Assembly (NCBI RefSeq): GCF_026914185.1
Contig: NC_070563.1
Span: 1,488,001-1,552,000, forward strand
Length of the DNA stretch: 64,000 nt
From: Puccinia triticina
Taxonomy: Eukaryota; Basidiomycota; Pucciniomycetes; Pucciniales; Pucciniaceae
Reading direction: 5' to 3'
In this document: in pieces, positions 56,174-64,000 of the stretch
Layout: every line of letters begins with the position of its first letter
Position numbering within the stretch: position 1 is the stretch's first letter
Position numbers and translations under genes: made by a program
The notes under the pieces: generated by a model
The model's database searches: none
Told to the model about the DNA's origin: nothing
What the model saw: only the letters and a program-made list of their open reading frames with translations

Positions 56174-57609
56174 TTGAAGGTGGTGTAGTGGGTAATATCA
56201 AGGTCTTCAAGAGCCTTAGAGACAGCCTTGCACTGCGGATCCAGGTGGCAAAACTGAAGGTATTCTTCCAAAGTAGTGCTCTCATTGGATGGCCCTGGGG
56301 AGGATTGTGGAGCTGGCATATTGTTTGACAAAGGACCAGAAAAATTGGCCAATTGAGCACTGGCAAAGGGATTAGGCTGCATGGGAATGTGATGGTAAGA
56401 CAAGTGAGACAATTCACCATAGACCCATGGTGGGGGTGGTGCCCAGTTCATATGATGCAGTCATAGATGTATGCAGAGGATTGAGATGATTTGGGGCTGA
56501 AGTATTTTATCAGATGGGTGATAAGCTGTTGGGCCCTTCACCTGGTGAATCAGCCGAGATTTGTTGACTATAAGACCTCTTGGCTAGAAGAACTCACATT
56601 GTTTGAGTTCACTTGACTAGAAGATGTTGCTGGTGTTGCTGGAATCAATTCTCTCCTCAACTGAGCACAACGCTGCAACAGATGCGATCCAATGCATCTA
56701 TCGGCCAATACAGTGCATTGCATTGCTTTGCCAATACATGAAATCTGCAAAATCGTGCATTGCATCGGCAGTCCTGATGCATGCTTTTCAAAAAGCTTGC
56801 ATTGCATCGGCAGGTCGATGCACTACTGATGCACTGTATCGTCAATGCAATAAAGCCTATATCAAGGCCGATACCACCAAAAATGCATCACATTGGCGGA
56901 CCGATGCATGCAATGTGATAAAGTGTGCATTGCATTGGCCATCCTGATGCATGCTTTTCAAAAAGCCTGCATCGCATTGGCAGGCCAATGTGATACTGAT
57001 GCAGTGTATACCAGATGCAATTTGATGCAATACAGGCCAATGTGCAATACTTGCATTGCATTGGTTGCAGCGTTGCTGAGCATGGTACTCCTCTTTTGTC
57101 ATAAATGCAAAATCTGGTGACGGCAGAGGCTTCAAAAAAGACACTTTTTTTGTTTGTAATCTGCAAACAATAGAAATTTCAGAAACAAGCCAATTGAACA
57201 TGAACAACCTGTCACTCACCGTACTTTCAGCCCAAATAATCAGTGGTTCATTTGTCAGAGGAATGACACAATTTGGATCCAAGGGATCAAACATTTCTGG
57301 AAGCTTGTCCAATCCAGACCATTTTTTGCATGGCAAGTGGTTTGCCTGTGTCAGTATGTTGTCCATGATTTGGCCAGCAGCTGGGCCTCCAGCCGGCAGC
57401 TCTAGATCATCTGATTTTTGGACTGCTTCTTGAGTCTCCTTGAAGGCTTGCAAAGCTTGTTGTTTCTAGATTTGTTGTAAGATGATCAAGCTGTGATCAG
57501 CGGTTTTTCTGATAGTTGCATCAGAAAAATGAAGAGGCACACCTGAGCAGTAATTCTTAGATTGTTTTGTACCATGTTGAAAATGATATTCCAAATTTTG
57601 CAAGGCTTC
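56174..57609 (-). pseudogene. main part of the SAM-like-domain gene, disrupted twice
   Basis: Minus-strand pieces: ELEALQNLEYHFQHGTKQ... with an in-frame TAG near 57467, LELPAGGPAAGQIMDNIL, PCKKWSGLDKLPEMFDPLD, IPLTNEPLIIWAESTV, GTGAGT intron, LPSPDFAFMTKEEYHAQ (to 57083), an inserted element (56668-57075), LRRELIPATPATSSSQ, another GTGAGT intron, then MNWAPPPPWVYGELSHLS and TTLEEYLQFCHLDPQCK... DITHYTTF (56182), and finally 47701-47814 beyond the hAT. The order suggests a coiled-coil protein ending in a SAM-like domain. One stop and a probable frameshift near 56440 add to the two insertions, so it is dead. Original function unknown. Confidence 0.7.
56668..57075. mobile_element. 408-bp non-coding element, CAACGCTGCAAC ends, 7-bp duplication CTGAGCA, iterated TGCAT word
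   Basis: Starts CAACGCTGCAAC and ends GTTGCAGCGTTG, a perfect 12-bp inverted pair. CTGAGCA is on both sides (56661-56667, 57076-57082). The body repeats TGCATTGCATTGGC, GATGCATGCTTTTCAAAAAG and GATGCACT words in both orientations. Removing it with one 7-mer restores the reading frame EEYHAQ-LRREL of the host gene, which proves insertion. No ORF of its own. Confidence 0.92.
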
Positions 57610-58059
57610 CAGCTCCTGGAACCAGTGTGGTATTTATTCCTGTGTTTCTATACAAAGAAATATAAAAATATCCTTTTCTTCTCTATACATAAAAGATATT
57701 TTAAAATTGACCCCAGAAATGAAATTTTCACACAAAACAAGCCATAGTTACCCACTGGAATGACCCCTCTATCTCCACCGGTTTGGGAGCTACACGGATT
57801 TCAACCTTTCACAGGGAATTTTTCTCTTGCTTATCTTTCTTCAAGCTGAATTTGCATTAAATATGCATAATTTTGGTCTGTATTTATAATACCTTGTGGT
57901 GTTGTACCTTTTCTGTTCCAGGTAGCACCCTGTTTCTTTAGGGTATGTCCCTTTGAGGCTGTGCTCCTGTCAAATGTAGGGATGTACCCCATTCACCACA
58001 TCCTGTTCCCCTGGATCTAAAAACCCTCACTCACAGGTATGAAAGGAGGCCGCTCTTTG
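57610..58059. other. gene-free spacer
   Basis: AT-rich; may include the upstream exon or promoter of the disrupted SAM-like gene. Nothing else supported. Confidence 0.35.
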
Positions 58060-58067
58060 TTCCCCAT

Positions 58068-58880
58068 TAGAGAATGTTGACTGGTACCCGTTTGGCGGTA
58101 CCTGGCACCCGTGAGCAGGTACTGCCCACACCCGCCAGGCGGTGCCGGGTGCCCGTTTTTTTGCAAAAATAGTGGTGCAGTACCCGGGTACTGCCTATAT
58201 TCCCCGGTCAGGGAACCGGGTAGCCCACCCCAGGGCCACCTTTGGCCAGCCATCAAAAGTGTGTTCAGCACCAAAAAATTCTTTCAATGGCCGGTCATTT
58301 GGCCATTGAGAGCAGCTTGGATGGCCACTGTTACATCAGGCCATCGCATGTGGCGTATATACTTCTCTCAACAACCGGTCAAAGCCGGTCTTTGAGAGGA
58401 GTAACTCCTCTCAATGACCAGCTGCTAGAGAGTACATGCTCCTCCCTAGCTGGTCGCGGAGAGGAAATGTGTACTCCTCTCAATGACAAGCTAGAGAGGA
58501 GTAATGGACTCCCCTCTAGCTGGTTGTCAAGAGGAGTACATACATACTCCTCTACAGCTGGTCATTGAGAGGATTACGTGTTCCTTTTGATGACCAGCTA
58601 GAGAGGAGTACATAGATGCTCCTCTCTAGCTGGTCATCAAGAGGACACTCCTCTGATGGCCCCCTTGACAACCAGTCACACCAGTCATTGAGAGGAGCCG
58701 CAGTCTTACCGGCTATCCCAGCATATACTGCTCTTGATACCCGGCACTGACCAGCCATCAAGTGAGGGGCTTGGGAGTGAGGTTTGATGAAAAACACCCT
58801 GGCAGGCACCTGATTTTGGTAAAAAAAGACGCGGGTACCGGCGGTCCAACTGGTACCCGGGTCCATTTTGACATTCTCTA
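58068..58880. mobile_element. 813-bp hAT-type non-autonomous element, 8-bp duplication TTCCCCAT
   Basis: Left TAGAGAATGTTGACTGGTAC, right ...GGTACCCGGGTCCATTTTGACATTCTCTA; TTCCCCAT flanks both (58060-58067, 58881-58888). The outer 130 bp at each end are GGTACC words; the middle 58250-58760 is an array of AGCTGGTCATTGAGAGGAGT palindromic units. The long ORFs inside are by-products of the array. Confidence 0.9.
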
Positions 58881-59136
58881 TTCCCCATGCTGGCAGTACC
58901 CCCCATCACACCATATCACTCCAGATCACACCCAATTATACGCTACCTACATATTATTACCCTTACAAGTGCAATAAAAGTATGACACATTTTTCTAGTC
59001 ATCAATATAACAAGTGCCTAGTGCCAGTACCCTGTCCTTGCTTCCGATCCTGGTTGAAGAATAGTGCTCCCACACCCTTCACGCCTCACCTGAGCCAACC
59101 AGGGTTCCATTCCTGTAGAGACTGTAAAATGAAGAT

Positions 59137-59208
59137 GTGTCTGGTGAGAGTCAAACTCACACAAGAAACATACTAGAGTGCTGCTTTTACCAACTAGGCT
59201 ACAGACGC
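59137..59208 (-). other. tRNA-like sequence, probable tRNA-Thr-derived pseudogene or SINE head
   Basis: The minus strand has an acceptor stem GCGTCTG/CAGACAC (6 of 7 pairs), A box TAGCCTAGTTGGTAAAAGC, and a perfect T-arm GTGAG TTTGACT CTCAC. The loop CTAGTAT would give anticodon AGT, but the anticodon stem hardly pairs, so it is not a working tRNA. Confidence 0.55.
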
Positions 59209-59424
59209 TTCTGGCTGCCAGCTGGGTGGCTGGTTGGTAGTGCTCATGGGTCAATCTGACCGCCCACCATACTGTGGTGATACATCATGGTAGCAGCCTA
59301 ACAGACAACTCAACAATTCACACTCTTGCAGTGGTACTGGTGTGCAAGAGGCCCTCTCTAGCACACACATTCCCACCCCAACTACCACTGAGTGGACATT
59401 GTATCAACACGTGCCCCCATAAAC

Positions 59425-59535
59425 CACAGTGAAATTGGATGTAGATTCCATTTCTGGTGTCTTTATCTTGAGGTCTACTCTGAGTAAATAGATATATGAG
59501 AAAAAACTTTTGATTTTTCACAGTTCTGTAGACCA
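59425..59535. repeat. dispersed repeat, copy of 45597-45700
   Basis: Ordered matches: GTAGATTCCATTTCTGGTGTC, ATCTTGAGGTCTACTCTGAG, TATGAGAAAAAACTTTTGAT, CTGTAGACCACAC. Possibly an LTR edge. 59210-59858 otherwise has no gene I can support. Confidence 0.6.
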
Positions 59536-59858
59536 CACCCTTCCCAGAGACTGCTGTCCTGTCCATCCACCACATCAATTCCACTCCAAAGCACGCAAAT
59601 CTCCTGCAAGATACATGGCTGAGATAGTGGGTGCGTGTGTGGCTCCATCACTCGCAAGGAATGTCTGATACACGTAGCGCACACATTGCATGTTGGTTTT
59701 GGAAACTGGGAATCGGAGAGGTCCGTGGGGTCTTGAGCATCATACACACACGCATATACACTACATAGATATAAACCCAAGACTGAAGAGGAAAGAGTGT
59801 TTTTGTTTGTTTTTCTGTTTTTAGGTCGAGTCAAGAAGAGGAGGAAGAGAGGGGGTGT

Positions 59859-61448
59859 TCATCGGGCACAGAGATGGCCGATCCACTGGGGATCGCCTGC
59901 GGACGCAGAAGACGGAGGAGAGGAGGAGGACTGAGGGGGGCGTACTCTCCTGCGGATGGCTCTGCCGGACGCGGGGCGCAAGGAGGAGGAGAGGCTGAGC
60001 TCGTCGAGGTCGTCGGTGGGGCGTTGGCGTCTCGGGGGTCTTGGGGGGGGGATGGCGGGGAGGATGATGGACAGGAGAGGGGCTTGGTCGTCGTCGTCGT
60101 CGTCGTCGTCGTCCTTGGCCTCGACGGGCGGGCCACGGCTGCTGGCGGTGGAGGGCGAGGCGAGGGCCGGCGGGTGGGGGGGCCGACGGAGGCGCAGGAG
60201 CTCGGGCGGGAATCCTTCGGGGGCGGGGGGCTGTCTGACGACCCAAGACTCGGAGGAGGATGGGGCGGTGCGCGGACGGAGGAGGGGGCGAGTGGGGGCG
60301 AGGAGAGAGAGCCGGAGGGCGGGCCTGCGGGCGAGGGCGGTGCGTCGGAGGCTGCTGCCGGCCGGAGCCGCCACGGGCTCCTCCGGGCGCAGCGGGACGG
60401 ACGGGGGCGAGGGCTGGAGGGCCGGGCGGCCCAGCCCGGCCAGCAGGATCGCCGTGCGCACGCGGTCGCTCATCGGCCCCGGGGATGCGGCTACCGAGGC
60501 GTCGACAGCCAGCGGCTCCCGGGCCGGAAGAAGCTCCGCGAGCCCCATCTCGCCGTCCGTCTTCTTCCGCCGCGACGCCTCCATCCAGCTCATCGGCGTC
60601 CCCGGGCGCTCCGCGCCGTGCTCGGGCCGATCGACGGCCTCCAGCAGGATCGGCACGTCCGTGTAGCGCGGGACGGCGGTGAGGTGGCTCAGGTAGAAGA
60701 AGTGGGGATGGGCCGTGGGCAGGTCTCCGCATTGGTCGCAGGGCAGGGTGATCGTATGGCCGACGATGTTCCCGCTACACACACGGGTTCAGTCAGCTTG
60801 AAGGGCGATCATAGAGCGGGGGGGGGGGGGGGGGGGGGGTGTGTGGGGATGGACTGACCAGGACAGACAGCCGAGATAGGCCTTCTGGCAGGTGCAGGCG
60901 AGGTGGAGGGGGCTGGCGGGGCTGAAGGGGTTGGCAGGGTCGTCCTGGAAGCTGCGCTGGGTGAGGCTGTCGACTCTGCCGGCGGCATTCGGGAAGGGCA
61001 GGCTGTCGCTGGAGAGCAGGCTGGTCTGGAGCTCTGCGCCGTCGGTCGCATCTCCGTCGGTGGGCGTGGGTGCGCGGACGGATCTGGGGAGGAGGACGGG
61101 GACGGCCCTTGCGCTGATCAGCTTGCGGCAGCCGTGGTGGGCGGGGGTGTTCCCGCAGTAGAGCAGGTAGGTCTGGCGGCAGCTGAGGGTGTCGGGAGGA
61201 GGGGGTGGGCGGTTCATGCGCTGGCGGAGCCGGCTGACGGCCTGGGTGCGGCCGAGCGAGTCGAGCTCCTGGCTCATCCGGGCGATGTAGGCGTGTCTCC
61301 AGCTGGCGGGTGCGGGCGGGGCGGCGCTGGCCTGAGACTGTGCTGCGAGCAGGCGGCGGCTCAGACTGGTGCTGTGGGTCGTCCGGCGCTGCCGGGAGCG
61401 GTAGCCGGTCTCGAGCGAGGCCAGCAGGTCCACGTCGGCGGCTTCCAT
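59859..61448 (-). CDS. FAM72-domain protein with long disordered tail (501 aa)
   Basis: Exons 61448-60859 and 60774-59859 join in phase (GTCAGT..TGTAG). The FAM72-type domain spans about residues 90-230: TYLLYCGNTPAHHGCRKLIS, AVPVLLPRS (strand after the first Cys pair), LACTCQKAYLGCLSCGNIVG across the intron, HTITLPCDQCG, and HFFYLSHLTAVPR. The paired Cys (CTC..C..C-GN-x-VG-x-x-x-x-x-PC-x-x-C) and the following HFF/HS block match FAM72. The tail is Pro/Arg-rich and has nine Asp in a row. The intron carries a ~20-base G run on the plus strand. Animal FAM72 is about 149 aa; fungal forms are longer. Cellular role in fungi unknown. Confidence 0.75.
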
Positions 61449-62119
61449 CGGGAGGGCGGTGGGTGTGGAGGCGGAGGCGGAGTGGGTCTGACTAAGATAT
61501 TGGCTGACATCAGCCGCAGCGCCCTTAATTATTTATAAGGAGCAGTCTAGCTTAACTAAGCCTCTTGAACGGAGGGTCCGGGGGACCCCGCCCGGAGGGC
61601 TCTCCGCAGGAGGCTTATGAGTTATGTCTTGATTTAAGCAGGAGCAGAAAGGATCTGCTACACTAAAAATCCCAACCAATATAGAAAAACTGAATACACA
61701 GAGCTGTAGGTTCTGTTCTTGCAATCAATTTGAGCCACTTATCTATCTTGTAGCCAGAAAAACAACTCCTGGAGTCCCAAACAAGTGGAGCCTCATTTGG
61801 AAGACTTGTGCATTTTTGATCTTTTGAAAAGGTCAACAGATTGAGATAGAAAAAATCTGAGTAGACCAAAATGTAGAGAAAGAAAAGTAGCATAGGGTAC
61901 AGATAGGGCATATTGGTGGAGAGGCTGGGGGAGGAGCTATAAAAATTTTAAAAACCTCTCAGCCAAATGAACTTTCTGCTCCCGCGTAAAATTTGGGATA
62001 ATGCACAAGTCCCTCCCTGCGGGAGGGTGGGCTTCGCCGCCAGCCACAGCGCTCCCACCAGGGGGGACTTGTGTTAAGTTAGAGGAGCAGTCAGCCATCG
62101 AAGAAACCAACGGTCGAAG
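61449..62119. other. divergent intergenic region between FAM72-like gene and MED18, with two small fold-backs
   Basis: Holds promoters of both genes. 61557-61614 is a GC-rich hairpin (AAGCCTC...GAGGCTT with GGGTCC/GGACCC). 62004-62073 begins CACAAGTCCCTCC and ends GGGGGGACTTGTG, a small fold-back 50 bp upstream of the MED18 start. No further gene. Confidence 0.5.
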
Positions 62120-63128
62120 ATGGCCACCGAACTGTCGATTGCGGGGGTGGTCGATGCCCAGCTCTACCCGAGCATCCTCAACAGACTCGCCAACCACGCC
62201 CACTCCTTCGCAGCATTCCACTCGGCCGAGATCGGATTCCAGCGAGGTCAGCAACGAAAGACACAACACACACTCTGACTACACTGACACCCCAAACATA
62301 ACCAGCCGAGCCAAGCGAAGACACCAACATCCTCAGACTCAAACACACCACCCGCCACCCACAGATCATCAACAACCACGCCCCCGCCAACTACAAGAAC
62401 CCGCTCAGGAATGGCTGGTCAGCTGCCCACAAAGCCAAACCCAAACCCAAACCAACCGCGAACTGACCCCCTCTCTCCCAAATCAAGCTCACTCACCGCC
62501 CAGGGAAGAATCGAACCCGAGCGGCTCTCCCCCGAGTTCTCCATCAGGCCCATCCACTTCTGTCCGATCATCGCCGGCGACCCGCTCGAGTTCCTCAGCG
62601 CACTAGGATACCGGTCTGTCACTCTACATCTTCCAACACCCCCCATCCACAGCACTCACCCATCCGCCCATCCAGCCGCACCTTCGAGTATGTCAGACGC
62701 GGCGTCCAGTTCGTCCGCGGAGGCGTGGTCATCGAGATCTTCAGAGTCTACCAGGTGAACCACCCATCCTCGCCGACACCGGTGATCCAACACTGATCTC
62801 GTGTGCGTCCCAGAGCGAGAAGGACGAGACGGCGATCGCAGGCGAACAGACCTATCTCATCACCGTCACCGCGATCATCCCCACCCTCGCCCGGAGTACT
62901 ACCACCACCACCACACCTGCTGCAACCGGTGCCCCAGCAGGCACAACAAATCCGAACACTACAAACACTGCCACTACAGCAGCAACGACAACCACAACAG
63001 CACCAGCACCAGCAGCCGGCTCAGGGCCATCCGTCCAGGAGCTCCGGAGCGAAGCCTGTGCCCGGATCAGGGAGATCCAGGCGATCCTCAAGGGCCTCGC
63101 CGATCTGGGACGCGTCGAGCCTTTCTGA
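62120..63128 (+). CDS. MED18: Mediator complex subunit 18 (head module)
   Basis: Exons 62120-62246, 62306-62417, 62488-62613, 62676-62754 and 62814-63128 join in phase to 252 aa. Start MATELSIAGVVDAQLYPSIL is the Med18 N-terminal strand. Then HTTRHPQIINNHAPANYKNP, SIRPIHFCPIIAGDPLEFLS-ALGYR, TFEYVRRGVQFVRGGVVIEI-FRVYQ and GEQTYLITVTAIIPT, the strands of the Med18 beta-barrel, ending in a helix SEACARIREIQAILKGLADL. Med18 binds Med20 and contacts RNA polymerase II. A Thr/Ala-rich insert (about residues 180-215) separates the last strand from the C-terminal helix. Small introns and high GC match the neighbouring FAM72-like gene. Confidence 0.88.
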
Positions 63129-64000
63129 TCTTCGCACCTGCGTCCAACTGAACACCACAACACATACATCCTGCCAGAGGCTGATACAATTCATCATGTC
63201 ATACTCGCAATTGGACTTGATCAGCCGCAGGCGTGCCCACACGATAGGCCTCCAACAGACATCCATGCATGGTCCCCAGAAACAGGACACCATCCAGCCA
63301 CAACGAGCGGTGCGGCAAAAAAAGATCTGGCAGGTGGGGCCACAGCTTGATCCGAGCAATCATTCCATCCATCCGGACACTCGCCGGGCCAAGCAGCATC
63401 AAACAATGGCTCGTGTTGTAGCTCCACCGGCCGAGGAGCTCTGGGTACCTGCAGATATGCGAACTTAGTCAGTCCCTCTTCTGAAGGGCGGGCAGGGCCC
63501 CTCGAGGAGGGACTTGGGACTAAGCGGTGAAACTTGGCGTGAGTCCAGAGTACAGCTTTCACCTATGTGGCTGGTGTGAAAGTTTGGCCCCACCTTTCTA
63601 TAGCATCCTGGTGGCCAAATGGGCCGTCCAGGTGCCAAATTGAAGGTCTGCATCTGGCCTTATAGGCCTCATGTTGATGCCTTGAATGGCCTTAAAGCTA
63701 CAAGGATGTCAAGTCATGGAATCATGATTCCAGGATTGATCTTACACCACACTATTGGATAAGTACATGAATGTTTCAATTACTTCTAATAAGTACATGA
63801 AGTATGTTTATTGTTTGAATTGAACAATGAACTACATTTGGTATGCAGGCCACACATAAAATGTGTACAGGAGTTGAAAAAAACACGCTCTGCTTGCTGG
63901 GACAAGCTTGGCATGGTTTTTGAAAGCATGTCCAGCAGCTCTACAAGGGGCTTGATGGATGGTGGATGGCTGGCTGGCTGCGCAAGAAGCTAGGCTTCAA
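63129..64000. other. gene-free end of window with a small fold-back
   Basis: No gene supported. 63464-63524 folds as CTTAGTCAGTCCCTC...GAGGGACTTGGGACTAAG, similar in size and wording to the fold-back at 62004-62073 (AGTCCCTCC). Confidence 0.45.

Noticed and set aside
59137..59208. Functional tRNA-Thr gene
   Set aside because: Anticodon stem barely pairs although acceptor and T-arm are good.
59874..60857. 327-aa plus-strand ORF opposite the FAM72-like gene, and the 236-aa and 140-aa frames beside it
   Set aside because: GC-rich antisense frames of the FAM72-like tail; Gly/Arg-rich, no domain, no splice logic. The minus strand has the conserved Cys core and a phase-consistent intron.
62803..63468. 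221-aa and 116-aa ORFs in other frames over the MED18 last exon
   Set aside because: Overlap the phase-consistent MED18 exon; Gln/His-rich by composition only.

Overview
This window looks like nuclear DNA of a basidiomycete, most probably a rust fungus (Pucciniales, Puccinia-like). The genes are split by many short introns (about 50-110 nt, GT/AG, all resolved by phase), they match fungal nuclear families (POL12, MED18, GatC, mitoribosomal mL54, FAM72-type), and there are small secreted proteins and large blocks of degenerate copia, hAT and Tc1/mariner elements and MITEs. Species assignment is inference. No database was searched; exon models come from reading splice signals and frames.

Layout. 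(1) 0-12.9 kb is repeat territory: a copia relic (gag, protease, integrase traces, LTR) on the minus strand, then a 5.66-kb terminal-inverted-repeat element (5527-11185, 8-bp target duplication ACCAAGTA) that carries a four-exon HMG-box-like gene, a second copia relic and MITEs. (2) 13-34.7 kb is a compact gene island: gatC and mL54 (divergent pair), a 187-aa secreted protein, a 435-aa family protein, POL12 (DNA polymerase alpha B subunit), a 2169-aa acidic nuclear-type protein, a 242-aa secreted protein and an MCT-like MFS transporter. (3) 35-59.5 kb is an accessory region of nested mobile elements. (4) 59.8-63.1 kb holds a FAM72-like gene and MED18, tail to tail with the island style.

The main discovery is in region 3. 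An 8.36-kb hAT transposon (47815-56173, target duplication TTGAAGGT) sits inside the last exon of another gene; the two halves of that exon join in frame once the element and one duplication are removed. The hAT carries its own broken transposase, a CACTA-type MITE, a solo LTR and an intact-looking, three-exon, 226-aa phosphatase that is only the catalytic end of a Pps1-type enzyme: an apparent gene capture. Its ends are packed with GGTACC-type words, and the same ends define non-autonomous relatives (37954-38132, 58068-58880) with their own 8-bp duplications.

A second group of elements (35534-36177, 36785-37183, 56668-57075) has 7-bp target duplications, termini beginning CAA, no coding capacity, and a body made almost wholly of one short palindromic word repeated over and over, a different word in each element. 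I could not match this combination (7-bp duplication, CAA termini, iterated-word body) to a named superfamily and regard it as the best candidate for something undescribed.
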